This document shows, piece by piece, positions 46,810 through 55,807 of a stretch of 64,000 nt of DNA. The stretch is taken from the NCBI RefSeq assembly GCF_003966655.1, contig NZ_AP018795.1, positions 2,187,501 through 2,251,500 of the forward strand. Direction: 5' to 3'. Source of the stretch: Acidithiobacillus ferridurans (GTDB lineage: Bacteria; Pseudomonadota; Gammaproteobacteria; Acidithiobacillales; Acidithiobacillaceae). A program made the position numbers and the translations under genes. Under the pieces are notes generated by a model, which was not told the DNA's origin, made no database searches, and was given only the letters and a program-made list of their open reading frames with translations. The first letter of the stretch is position 1. Each line of letters starts with the position of its first letter.

Positions 46810-49080
46810 ATGCAACATTTAGCGCGCACTGCATTATATATGTCCATAGCCAGCGTGTTGGCCTGCATCCCGTCTACCGATGCCGACGCCGATGGCGCCC
46901 TGCCAAAACTCGGTACCGTAACCGTGGAGGGGCATCAGAAAAATACCCTGGAAAGCCCTGCCAGCGGCGCTGAGCAGGGGGCCACCATCAGCGGCCATGC
47001 ATTGGACATTCTCGGTGGAGCAGGGCAGACCAATCCTTACGCCGCCATCTCCCTTCTGCCGTCGGTCATGGCCCAGAACCCGGATCCCTATGGTCTGGCC
47101 AACGTACCCGGCGGCAACAAGGGTGTGCGCATCCGGGGCGAGCGCAATCCCCACGGAGGGATTGGCACGGTAGAGGGATTACCCTTGTCCGCCGTCAACC
47201 CCGGCCCCGGCGAGCAGTTTCTGTTCGACATGGAAAACATCCGCAGTATCACGCTGTTGGCACCGCCCTTTTCGCCGGACAAACTGGCCGTATTCACCAC
47301 CCAGGGCTATCTCAACAGCCATGTGCTGTGGCCCCGGGCCAAGTTTGGCGGCGAAGTGGATCAGAGCTTTGGATCCTATGATTTTCATCGCAGCTTCATC
47401 CGCCTGGACTCCGGCACCTTACCCACCGGCACCCGCGTCTTCATCTCCGGGTCGTATACCCATGCGGATCAGTGGCGCGGCCCGGGCGCATCGCCGGACT
47501 ATCGCTATAACGGCGAGATCGGGATCAGCCAGGATTTAGGCCGCACCCTGAGCGCCAAGGTTTATGCAGCCTATGGTTCCATGAAGGAGAACAATTATCT
47601 GCCTCTGACCTATACCCAGGCCAGTAATCTGGGGCAGTACTACAATCTCGGCTATAACAGCACACTCACCGGGAATGTCGCCAACGACGTGAATTATTAC
47701 GGATATAACCGGCAGAAATTCCAGGATTACGCGGTATTCGGGGAACTCAACTGGCATCCCGATGATCAGAACACACTCGTTATCAAGCCCTTCTACAGTC
47801 AGGAAAACGGCTATTACCTGCAGGGATTGAGTAATCTGGGAGGAAAGCCGGGCATACGGGACTGGATCATCGACCATTCCCTCTATGGCGTGGTGGCCCA
47901 ATACGACACCCAATGGCATGGTAATCACTTTTCAGTCGGTTACTGGTTTGAAAATCTAACCCCTCCCGGCCCCCCTACGGATTTCAAGATTTATCGCATG
48001 GTCAACGGCCAGCTCGTTTTTGGTGGTTATGGCCTATTGGCCCGCGCTACGGCGAACCACGTCTTCAACAGTCCCTATTTCCAATGGCGGCGGAAGGTCG
48101 GTCCGGTAACGTTTACGGCAGGCGCTCGTTATCTGATGGAGCAAACGCCATCCTTCAGCGTCTACAATACCGCGGGGATTCCTGACGCATCCTATGCCAA
48201 TGCCTTGAATCTGGCCACCTCCATCAATTCAGCCCGCAGTGTGGAAGGTAGAACCTTCTATCAGTGGCTACCTTATTTTTCGGCGGTTTATGCCGTCAAC
48301 CCAGATCTGGACACGGTCTTTGCCTATGGTCGCAATAATGGTGCTCCTGCCTTCAATAGTTGGCCCTCCGTACAAATGAACTTTGCCGCTTTTCAAAAGG
48401 CTGGGGTGACCGCGCAGCGTGCCTGGGATCAACTGGCGCCGGAAACCTCCAACAGTTTCAGTCTGGGGCTCAAATGGCACGAAGCGGCGTGGTATGTGAA
48501 TCCCACCTTCTTTTACGCCACCTATCGCAATAAATATGTGAATGCCTACGACCCGTTGGTGGGTATCAGTTACGATCAGAACGCAGGCATGGGTCGCGCC
48601 TGGGGCTTTGAACTGGCGGCCGGAGCCAAGCTCTGGCATCGGCTATCCGTGTTCAGCAACCTGGCCTATGACCGCGCCTATTTCACTCAGGATCTGCGTA
48701 CCGGCAGCGGCGCGTTCTTGCCTGTTACCGGCTTGCAGTTTCCTGATACCCCACGCTTCATTGGTAGTCTGGGTGCATTATACGAATATGGCCGGTTCAG
48801 TATTGCGCCCACGTTGCAGTATATGGGCAGCCGCTATGCGGATACCCTGCATACCCAACCCGTGCCGGGCTATCTGCTGGCGAACCTGAACATGGGTTAT
48901 CACTGGCGGATTACCCATGTGGGCGAGCTGACGGTGAATCTGAGTATCCTGAACCTCTTCAACCGCCACTATATCGGCCTCATCGACAGTAGTTATTTGA
49001 GCACTGCGGCATCTGGCGGTGCCAGTTTCTATCCCGGCGCGCCCATCACCGTCGCAGGGACGATAGGGCTACGTTTTTAG
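46810..49080 (+). CDS. TonB-dependent outer membrane receptor 1
   Basis: 756-residue precursor with a signal peptide (about 27 residues) and a TonB-box-like LGTVTVEG. A plug domain (about 50-170) contains GVRIRGERNPHGGIGTVEG and EQFLFDMENIRSITLL; a 22-strand barrel follows and ends with a C-terminal Phe (AGTIGLRF). Such receptors import scarce chelated metals, vitamin B12 or other large ligands using proton-motive force through TonB. GAGGAGAGAG precedes the ATG. It is a paralogue of the next gene; the ligand is unknown. It is the second gene after the sigma-54 promoter. Confidence 0.9.
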   Translation: MQHLARTALYMSIASVLACIPSTDADADGALPKLGTVTVEGHQKNTLESPASGAEQGATISGHALDILGGAGQTNPYAAISLLPSVMAQNPDPYGLANVPGGNKGVRIRGERNPHGGIGTVEGLPLSAVNPGPGEQFLFDMENIRSITLLAPPFSPDKLAVFTTQGYLNSHVLWPRAKFGGEVDQSFGSYDFHRSFIRLDSGTLPTGTRVFISGSYTHADQWRGPGASPDYRYNGEIGISQDLGRTLSAKVYAAYGSMKENNYLPLTYTQASNLGQYYNLGYNSTLTGNVANDVNYYGYNRQKFQDYAVFGELNWHPDDQNTLVIKPFYSQENGYYLQGLSNLGGKPGIRDWIIDHSLYGVVAQYDTQWHGNHFSVGYWFENLTPPGPPTDFKIYRMVNGQLVFGGYGLLARATANHVFNSPYFQWRRKVGPVTFTAGARYLMEQTPSFSVYNTAGIPDASYANALNLATSINSARSVEGRTFYQWLPYFSAVYAVNPDLDTVFAYGRNNGAPAFNSWPSVQMNFAAFQKAGVTAQRAWDQLAPETSNSFSLGLKWHEAAWYVNPTFFYATYRNKYVNAYDPLVGISYDQNAGMGRAWGFELAAGAKLWHRLSVFSNLAYDRAYFTQDLRTGSGAFLPVTGLQFPDTPRFIGSLGALYEYGRFSIAPTLQYMGSRYADTLHTQPVPGYLLANLNMGYHWRITHVGELTVNLSILNLFNRHYIGLIDSSYLSTAASGGASFYPGAPITVAGTIGLRF

Positions 49081-49171
49081 AAGCGCGTTATGGTTCAACT
49101 ATACCAACCGCGTGGCTCTACAAAAACCGTCCCTTTCATAGATATCCAGGATAGATGCAGCAGGAGGCATT

Positions 49172-51403
49172 ATGAAAATTAAGGCCGTCATGCGTTACAC
49201 CGTGTACACGCTCATAATGGCCGCAACGGTGAAGTCGAGCCTCGCGTGGGCGGAAGATGGCGCAAACGCCCCAAAGCTCCAAGCCATTACCGTAACGGGG
49301 AGTGGTCAGACGCCCCTCGTGCTGCCGTCCCTGGGTGCAGGCACAGGTGCCACCATCCCCAACTCCAGCTTCGATCTCTTTCAAAGCCCCGGTGGGACCA
49401 ATGCCTATAGCATCGTCAGTGGACTACCCTCGGTCATGGTGCAGACCACGGACCCATACGGCTTGTCCAGTAGCGGCCCTGTAGGCATCAGCATCCGTGG
49501 TGAAACGAGCATCAAAGGGGCCATCGGCACCGTGGAAGGCATTCCCATCTCCGCCATCGATCCGGGAGCGGGCCAACAATTTTTATTCGATAGCGAAAAC
49601 TTGCGGAGCGTCAGCCTCCTGACTCCTCCTTTCGCGCCAGAGCATATTTCCGTATTCACGCAGGAAGGATATCTCAACCGGAACATTCGCTGGGCTGCGG
49701 ATCATTTCGGCGGCGAAGTCTCCCAAAGCGCCGGTTCCTTCGGTTTTCACAAGACCTTTCTGCGTTTGGACTCTGGGCTGCTGGCCACCGGCACCAAGTT
49801 TTTCATTTCATCCTCCTATGCCCATGCCGACGCCTGGCGCGGGAATGGAGCCGCTCCGGATTATCGGTATAACGGGACATTTGGGGTCACCCAGCGGATC
49901 ACCCGTCGGCTCACGGCAAAACTCTTTGCCGTCTACGACGACATGAAGGGCGCCAGCTACCTTCCCCTCAGCTATGCTCAGGCATCCAATCTTGGTGCCA
50001 ATTATAACCTGGGGTACAACGCGAACCCGCAAAGCCTCAATTATTCCGGATACAACCAGCAAAAATTTCAGGACTATGCCTTGATGGGTGAAATTCGCTG
50101 GCGCACGAGTTCCCATGGCACATTGCTCATAAAGCCTTTTTACATTCAGGAAAACGGTTACACCATGGGTACGGGACTTCCGGGAGTAAAACCCAATCAA
50201 ATTGGTTATTGGAGTATCAATCACCATCTGTATGGCGTTCTGGCCAAATATGATTTTCATTATGCCCAGACGAAATTTTCCCTGGGGTACTGGTACGAAA
50301 ACATTCAGCCGCCAGGGCCCCCCACTGCGGTCAAGGCGTTCAATATTGCTCCTGACGGCTTGCAATTTAGCAACTGGACGCCGTTGCTGGTTAATCCTGT
50401 ATCCAACAATGTTTTCAACAGCCCATATTTTCAGGCGAAGCGAGCATTCGGTCCGGTGACGGTCACCGCAGGTGTCCGCTATTTAACGGAACAAATCCCC
50501 ACGCTCAGTGTTTATAACGGCAGCGGGGTGGGAGATGTGTCACCCAGCCAGGCGATCCGTGATGCGGCATTTAAATACACCATCAATGGCCATACGGATT
50601 ATCAATGGCTCCCCTATATCGGTGCACTCTACCGATTCACGCCGCATGTCAGCCTTACCGCTGCGTATGGCCGGGACAATGGGGGCCCTGCTCTGGAGAT
50701 GTGGCCGAAACTGGTGCTGTCCGGAATGCCGGCAGCGGCTGCCCAAAACGCCTGGAACACCACGCGGCCAGGTACGTCCAACGCTTTTTCCCTGGGTCTG
50801 GCCATTACTCATACGCGCTGGTATCTGCGCCCGGATGTGTTTTACACCACCTACAATCATAAGGACATCCCCATCAATGTACCGGGAACGTCCGCATTTT
50901 ATAATCAGAACCTCGGCGTAGGGAAGGCTTGGGGTCTGGAAATCCAGGGCGCCGTCCAGCCGTTGGATGATCTTCAGGTTTTCGGCTCTGCCGCTTACGA
51001 TCGCGCCTACTTCACTCAAAATATCCCCGACGGCCAAACCATCCTTCCAGTCAGCGGATTGCAATTCCCCGATGTTCCAAAATTCCTGGCCACCCTGGGA
51101 CTTCGTTATCGTTATCACCGATTCACGGTCAGCCCGGTTATTCAATACACGGGCCTGCGTTATGCAGATTCATTGCACACTCAGCCGGTGCCGGCCTATT
51201 GCATTACCAATCTGAATTTCGCCTATCATCAGCCGCTACGGCATGTCGGCGAACTAACCGCAAGGCTGCAGTTCCTGAATCTATTCAATCGTCATTATAT
51301 TGGCCTCATCAGCCAAAACTATGTGCAAACCGGAGCCAGTGCGGCGACTTTCTATCCCGGCGCGCCACTGACCGTGGTCGGTTCCTTGGCATTACGATTC
51401 TAA
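49172..51403 (+). CDS. TonB-dependent outer membrane receptor 2
   Basis: 743-residue precursor. The signal peptide ends near SLAWA, then comes the TonB-box-like LQAITVTG. The plug region (GISIRGETSIKGAIGTVEGI, QQFLFDSENLRSVSLLTPPF) and the barrel align closely with receptor 1 throughout, including the last strand (VGSLALRF), so the two arose by tandem duplication. The 91 bases between them contain an AGGAGG ribosome-binding site but no evident terminator. Ligand unknown; divergence of the loops could give two ligand forms. Confidence 0.9.
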   Translation: MKIKAVMRYTVYTLIMAATVKSSLAWAEDGANAPKLQAITVTGSGQTPLVLPSLGAGTGATIPNSSFDLFQSPGGTNAYSIVSGLPSVMVQTTDPYGLSSSGPVGISIRGETSIKGAIGTVEGIPISAIDPGAGQQFLFDSENLRSVSLLTPPFAPEHISVFTQEGYLNRNIRWAADHFGGEVSQSAGSFGFHKTFLRLDSGLLATGTKFFISSSYAHADAWRGNGAAPDYRYNGTFGVTQRITRRLTAKLFAVYDDMKGASYLPLSYAQASNLGANYNLGYNANPQSLNYSGYNQQKFQDYALMGEIRWRTSSHGTLLIKPFYIQENGYTMGTGLPGVKPNQIGYWSINHHLYGVLAKYDFHYAQTKFSLGYWYENIQPPGPPTAVKAFNIAPDGLQFSNWTPLLVNPVSNNVFNSPYFQAKRAFGPVTVTAGVRYLTEQIPTLSVYNGSGVGDVSPSQAIRDAAFKYTINGHTDYQWLPYIGALYRFTPHVSLTAAYGRDNGGPALEMWPKLVLSGMPAAAAQNAWNTTRPGTSNAFSLGLAITHTRWYLRPDVFYTTYNHKDIPINVPGTSAFYNQNLGVGKAWGLEIQGAVQPLDDLQVFGSAAYDRAYFTQNIPDGQTILPVSGLQFPDVPKFLATLGLRYRYHRFTVSPVIQYTGLRYADSLHTQPVPAYCITNLNFAYHQPLRHVGELTARLQFLNLFNRHYIGLISQNYVQTGASAATFYPGAPLTVVGSLALRF

Positions 51404-51415
51404 AGGGAGCATGTC

Positions 51416-52069
51416 ATGGAGGTTTTATTCCACCTTGCCGCCGTATCCGGGGGTATTCTTTATCTGATGCCGCTTCTGTTGCTGGCGGTACTTTTCGTGG
51501 CCTTGGAGCGAGGCTGGGCGTTGGCCATGATCCGGCGCAAGGGCGACGATCTGTTACGCGATCTGCAAAACAGAAAAGGCCGAGAATCCCTGGAAACGGA
51601 ACTGGCCAAGACGCCGTTCTGCCCGCAACAGGCCGTATTCGCAGCGGTTCTCGCATCCCATGATCTGGCAAGTGGCGAAGCCTACGCCGAGGAGGCGATG
51701 CTGGCCCAGGCGACCTTGCTGGACCGGGGCTTATGGATTCTGGATACGGCAGTCACCCTGGCACCTCTACTCGGCCTGCTAGGTACCATCATCGGGATGT
51801 TCAATGCCTTTCAGATATTGGGTAATCCGGATACCGCGCCAACGGCCATTACCGGTCATGTGGCGGAAGCCCTGGTGGCCACGGCAACGGGTTTGGCCAT
51901 TGCCATTGTGGGCCTGGTGTTTTTTAACGGACTTCAGCAACGGGTCCGTCTGGTGCTGCATCAGATGGAAAGGATCGAGGTGAGCACCCTGAATCGTCTC
52001 TACCGACAGCCTGTCAGGACCCATGGAGATGCCTCTGTCAGCCTGCTGGCACGGCGAGGGGAGGTCTGA
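51416..52069 (+). CDS. exbB: ExbB/TolQ-family proton channel
   Basis: 217-residue membrane protein of the MotA/TolQ/ExbB family. The first membrane helix is YLMPLLLLAVLFVALERGWA. The second and third lie in the family block ILDTAVTLAPLLGLLGTIIG and TGLAIAIVGLVFFN. With ExbD it energises TonB. It follows receptor 2 after 12 bases with AAGGGAG upstream and sits directly before exbD. Confidence 0.93.
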   Translation: MEVLFHLAAVSGGILYLMPLLLLAVLFVALERGWALAMIRRKGDDLLRDLQNRKGRESLETELAKTPFCPQQAVFAAVLASHDLASGEAYAEEAMLAQATLLDRGLWILDTAVTLAPLLGLLGTIIGMFNAFQILGNPDTAPTAITGHVAEALVATATGLAIAIVGLVFFNGLQQRVRLVLHQMERIEVSTLNRLYRQPVRTHGDASVSLLARRGEV

Positions 52070-52070
52070 G

Positions 52071-52466
52071 ATGCGTTATTTCGAGGCCCGCAAGGGGCGT
52101 ATCGAGATCATTCCCATGATCGACATCATGCTTTTTCTGCTGGTGTTCTTCATCATGATCACCTTGCGCATGATTCCCGCGACAGGGATCAGCACCCGCT
52201 TGCCGACCAGCAGCAACGCCCAGGTTTTGCCCAAAACGCCTCTGGTGGTGGAGTTGCGCAGCGACGGCCGTCTGCTTTTTCACGATAAAGCGGTGACGCT
52301 GACCCAACTGGAGCAGCAGTTGGCCCAAAACTACGCCAATCACCCGCAGGTCATCCTGGCGGGCGCGAAAAATGTGACTCTGCAGCAGTTGGTGACCGTC
52401 ATGGACGCCTGCCGCCACGCCGGCATCAGCCAGATGGGCATCGCTACCCGTGCGGGGCGGCCGTGA
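52071..52466 (+). CDS. exbD: ExbD/TolR-family protein
   Basis: 131-residue protein with one N-terminal membrane helix: EIIPMIDIMLFLLVFFIMIT, where the conserved Asp (MID) is the proton-carrying residue. The periplasmic domain follows with LVVELRSDGRLLFHDKAVTL. ATG 52071 comes after GGGGAGG; a longer frame from 52023 runs inside exbB. The GTGA overlap with tonB indicates coupling. Confidence 0.93.
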   Translation: MRYFEARKGRIEIIPMIDIMLFLLVFFIMITLRMIPATGISTRLPTSSNAQVLPKTPLVVELRSDGRLLFHDKAVTLTQLEQQLAQNYANHPQVILAGAKNVTLQQLVTVMDACRHAGISQMGIATRAGRP

Positions 52467-53200
52467 GCACTCTGGCGCTCCCCTCCAGCCCGCAGCCGCC
52501 CAGGGCCGTGGTTTTTCTGCTGGCCCTGATCCTGGAGTCGGGCATTCTGGCGGTTCTGGCCGTCTGGATGCGGGCATCTCCTCTACCCACGCCGGTGATC
52601 ACCCCGCCCATGGCGGTCCAACTGGTTTCCTGGCCGCAGCCCAGCGCCACCCCACAACCCACCCCTCACCCGCCAGCACCCCGGACCGCCGCGTCGATAC
52701 CGCGAAAACCCGTTCCCACCCCGCCCAAGCTGTCGCCAAGACCGCCGCGAGAGGCCAAAGTGCCGGTCCGCACCCCGCTCTCGGCACCGAGTGCGCTGGC
52801 GGCAACTGCAGCCCCATCCACAATCTCCCGGATGCCCGCACCGGTGACATCTGCCGCAGCCACGCCTGCCACACCCGCTTTACCTCCATCCGCTCCCGCT
52901 CCGGCGGCGGAAACCCGCCCCAGCATCCCTGCCTATGTCCACAACCCCGCACCGGAGTATCCCCAGTCGGCGCGTTGGGATGGGGAAGAGGGCACCGTAC
53001 TGCTGCGGGTGCTGGTCAACGTGTCCGGCCTGCCGGAAAAAATAACGGTAGCCCACAGTTCCGGCTATACCAGCCTGGATCGCGCGGCCGAAAAGGCCGT
53101 GCGGCACTGGCGCTTCACCCCCGGCACCCGCGACGGGAAACCAGTGGCCATGCAGGTGGAAGTCCCGATTCGTTTTCGTCTGACGGACGCCAACCCATGA
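52463..53200 (+). CDS. tonB: TonB energy-transducing protein
   Basis: 245 residues. An N-terminal membrane anchor (about 14-37), then a Pro- and Ala-rich periplasmic spacer (about 45-155, with PPKLSPRPPREAKVP), then a C-terminal TonB domain with PAPEYPQSARWDGEEGTVLL and AAEKAVRHWRFTPGTRDGKP. It carries energy from ExbBD to the receptors. The start is GTG 52463, overlapping the exbD stop; the end overlaps the ATPase gene. The dedicated TonB system next to two receptors suggests a specialised substrate. Confidence 0.93.
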   Translation: MSTLALPSSPQPPRAVVFLLALILESGILAVLAVWMRASPLPTPVITPPMAVQLVSWPQPSATPQPTPHPPAPRTAASIPRKPVPTPPKLSPRPPREAKVPVRTPLSAPSALAATAAPSTISRMPAPVTSAAATPATPALPPSAPAPAAETRPSIPAYVHNPAPEYPQSARWDGEEGTVLLRVLVNVSGLPEKITVAHSSGYTSLDRAAEKAVRHWRFTPGTRDGKPVAMQVEVPIRFRLTDANP

Positions 53201-54747
53201 TGCTGCGTGCTGCGCATTTGGCCTATGCCCATGGCCATCGCATGGTCCTGGAAGATGTCTCCCTGCAGTTGAATGCCGGAGAGTCGGTGGCCCTGCTTGG
53301 GGCAAACGGCAGCGGCAAAAGCACCCTCATTCGTCTGCTTCTCGGCATCCTGAAACCGCTGAGGGGCGAGATTCGCCTTCGCGATAGCGACTTGCATGCC
53401 CTATCGGCCAAAGAGCGGGCGCAACGACTGGCTTATGTACCCCAGGACCATGGCGTGGTCTTTCCCTTCCTGGTGCGAGACGTGGTGCTCATGGGCCGCC
53501 TGCCCCACCAATCCTGGCTGGGGGTTGCCAGTGCCCATGATCGGGAGCAGGCGGAAGCGGCGCTCGCCCGGCTGGGTATCAGCGGTCTTGCGGAGCGCTC
53601 CTACATGGAACTGAGCGGGGGTCAGCGGCAACTGGTCATCATCGCCCGCGCATTGGCCCAGGAGACACCGATACTGATTCTCGATGAGCCGGTAACCGGG
53701 CTGGATTATGGCAATCAACATCGCCTGATGGCGCAGATCCAGGACTTGGCGGACAGCGGTTATGCCATCCTTCAGAGCAGTCATTATCCGGAACACGCTC
53801 TTTCCACGGCAAACCGGGTCATTCTGCTGAAGGATGGGCGGGTGCTGGCTGACGGTCCTCCGATAGAGGTGCTTCATCCGCAACACCTACGCGCACTTTA
53901 CGATATAGACACGGAGTGCCTCGAAACCAGCGACGGTCGCCGCGTTATCTTGCCTAAAGCGCTTTCTTCCGCCCTGTCCCAGAGCAGACGCGGAGCCTGT
54001 TTGAACCTGTCTTCTGAGGAATATCCCATGACCCATACTTTACACATTTTTGCCTCCCTCACATTGGCGGAACCTTTTCAGGAAATCATCCAGGGCTTTA
54101 CCAGCGCCCACCCGGATGTCTCTGTGAAACCCACCTATGGTTTTTGCGGTGCGTTGATGGAACAAATGGCGGCGGGTGCGTCCGTCGATGTGTTTGCCCC
54201 CTCTTCGGAGCCCATGCTGGCAAAGGCTGCGGCGCAGGGGTTCGTGCAGACCGATACGGCGGTGAACTATGCACGGAATCGGCTCGTACTCGTCAGTTTG
54301 ATGAGGGATTATCCGCTGGCGCCCAAGCTCGAAGCGCTCATGGAAGAGCGCTATGCGCGCATTGCCATTGGTGATCCAGAATCGGTTCCGCCCGGACGTT
54401 ATGCGCGCATGGCGCTGGAAAAGGCTGGGTTGTGGCAAGACCTGGAAGCGCGCATGCAGAAATACCCCGATGGTCTCCAACCCCTGCAAGCGGTGCTGGA
54501 GGGAAATGCGGATGCGGCCTTTGTTTTTGCCTCGACGGCCAACAGCGCATCGGGAAAAGTCCATATCGTGGATATTCCAGTCGGCGTTTCCATGCATTAT
54601 CCCGTGGCGGTGACGACCAAGAGCGCAGAACCAGAACTGGCCCGCGCTTTTGTCGTCTATCTGCAGACGGACGCTGCACAGAAAGTCCTGGAAATTACGG
54701 GTTTCGCGCCCGCCCTCAGCGCTCAGCCGCTGCTGAACGCTTTCTGA
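53197..54747 (+). CDS. FecE/MolC-type ABC ATPase fused to a ModA-like domain
   Basis: 516 residues in one uninterrupted frame. Residues 1-255 are an ABC ATPase: Walker A LLGANGSGKST, Q-loop PQDHG, signature LSGGQRQL, Walker B ILILDEPVTGLD, switch His in QSSHYPEH; it resembles siderophore, cobalamin and MolBCA molybdate transporters. A linker of about 22 residues leads to residues 278-516, a ModA-like binding domain (HIFASLTLAEPFQEI; GASVDVFAPSSEPML; ARNRLVLVS) lacking a signal peptide. Tethered to the ATPase it would be cytoplasmic, suggesting a substrate sensor. An internal ATG (54028) with GAGGA upstream could also yield the second part alone. ATG 53197 overlaps the tonB stop; ATG 53200 is an alternative. 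Confidence 0.85.
   Translation: MMLRAAHLAYAHGHRMVLEDVSLQLNAGESVALLGANGSGKSTLIRLLLGILKPLRGEIRLRDSDLHALSAKERAQRLAYVPQDHGVVFPFLVRDVVLMGRLPHQSWLGVASAHDREQAEAALARLGISGLAERSYMELSGGQRQLVIIARALAQETPILILDEPVTGLDYGNQHRLMAQIQDLADSGYAILQSSHYPEHALSTANRVILLKDGRVLADGPPIEVLHPQHLRALYDIDTECLETSDGRRVILPKALSSALSQSRRGACLNLSSEEYPMTHTLHIFASLTLAEPFQEIIQGFTSAHPDVSVKPTYGFCGALMEQMAAGASVDVFAPSSEPMLAKAAAQGFVQTDTAVNYARNRLVLVSLMRDYPLAPKLEALMEERYARIAIGDPESVPPGRYARMALEKAGLWQDLEARMQKYPDGLQPLQAVLEGNADAAFVFASTANSASGKVHIVDIPVGVSMHYPVAVTTKSAEPELARAFVVYLQTDAAQKVLEITGFAPALSAQPLLNAF
54014..54030 (+). promoter_or_regulatory. Possible internal translation start of the ModA-like part
   Basis: GAGGA (54014-54018) lies nine bases before ATG 54028, which begins exactly where ModA homology begins (MTHTLHIFASLTLAEPF). 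It would give a free 239-residue protein, 54028-54747, in the same frame as the fusion. Since no stop codon separates the two parts, both a fusion and a free domain are possible products. Confidence 0.45.
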
Positions 54748-54766
54748 AAGTCAAGGAGAACACGAC

Positions 54767-55807
54767 ATGTTGAATACTTTGCCAGGCAAATGGCGTTTAT
54801 CTATTGCGGCGTTGGGCGCCAGCCTCTTGCTCTCATTGCCCTCGTGGGCGGCCACGGCCCCTACCCAACTCCCGCCCCACAGTGTTTACGGCACCGCGCC
54901 GCCAGTGACCCTGCTGATTTACAGTCTCGCCCCGGATTTGCTGGCCGGGTGGAATTTCCCGCTGAATAAAATGGCGGGCCTGGGCATGAGTACGAATTCC
55001 AAGTACCTCTTGCCGGCTACGCGCAATCTGCCGGTACTGGGTGGCTGGGACCCCGGCGACAAACCGGAGCTGGAACGTGTGCTCGCCATTCATCCCAAGC
55101 TGGCCTTGCTCTGGGCGCCTTACCTGGATGATGCCCGCCTGCGTAGCGAGTTACAGCGCATCGATGTGCCCACGCTGACCGTCAATCTGCAAAGTCTGAA
55201 CGACTATCCGGCCGCATACCGTCTGCTGGGAGATCAGTTGGGGCAAGGCGCGCGCGGTGAGGAACTGGCCACGGCCTTTCAAAATATTTTGAGTCGCCTT
55301 AAGGACTTGCGCAGCACCATTCCACAGGCACAGCGCCAGACAGTCTATTACGCGGAAGGCGTGGATGGCCTGATGACCGACACGGCGAATTCTCCCCATA
55401 CCGAAGTGATCCGTGCCGCAGGCGGTGATAACGTCTTTACCGGCAAGGCGACGGCACTGAAGGGGATGGAACGGGTGAGTATGGGGCAGGTGCTGGCCTG
55501 GAATCCCGACGTGATTCTGGTGCAGGACCCGGTGTTTTACCGGCGCGTGTATAGCCTTCCGGCCTGGCAGGGCCTCCAGGCGGTAAAAGCACATCGGGTT
55601 TACCTGGTGCCCCGGCAGCCTTTTAACTGGATGGATCGTCCACCTTCCTTCATGCAGGGCTTGGGGGCTCTCTGGCTCGCGCACGTGTTGTATCCGCAGG
55701 CATTCAAAATCCATCTGAATCAGGAGATACAGGACTTCTTCAAGACATTTCTGCAGGTCAACGTGAGCAAGGCGCAGGCGCAGGCGCAGGCGATGTGGCG
55801 CCCGTGA
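54767..55807 (+). CDS. Periplasmic binding protein of FecB/BtuF/MolA type
   Basis: 346-residue precursor with a signal peptide (cut probably after PSWAA, about residue 29). The two-lobed class III binding fold is visible in VLGGWDPGDKPELERVLAIHPKLALLW, LTVNLQSLNDYPAAYRLLGD and GMERVSMGQVLAWNPDVILVQ. Such proteins bind ferric siderophores, haem, cobalamin or, in the MolA branch, molybdate and tungstate. It has a strong AAGGAG. It overlaps the permease gene. A short AQ repeat (CAGGCG units, 55771-55792) encodes the C-terminus. Confidence 0.88.
   Translation: MLNTLPGKWRLSIAALGASLLLSLPSWAATAPTQLPPHSVYGTAPPVTLLIYSLAPDLLAGWNFPLNKMAGLGMSTNSKYLLPATRNLPVLGGWDPGDKPELERVLAIHPKLALLWAPYLDDARLRSELQRIDVPTLTVNLQSLNDYPAAYRLLGDQLGQGARGEELATAFQNILSRLKDLRSTIPQAQRQTVYYAEGVDGLMTDTANSPHTEVIRAAGGDNVFTGKATALKGMERVSMGQVLAWNPDVILVQDPVFYRRVYSLPAWQGLQAVKAHRVYLVPRQPFNWMDRPPSFMQGLGALWLAHVLYPQAFKIHLNQEIQDFFKTFLQVNVSKAQAQAQAMWRP

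Noticed and set aside
52450-53196. Upstream extension of the ATPase-ModA frame across tonB
   Set aside because: The extra 249 codons are the out-of-frame copy of tonB; they lack ABC motifs, and the ATPase proper begins at 53197/53200 with the ATGA overlap.
55771-55792. CAGGCG repeat as a regulatory or phase-variable repeat
   Set aside because: Only about three and a half hexamer units, encoding a short Ala-Gln C-terminus in frame; too short to call phase-variable.
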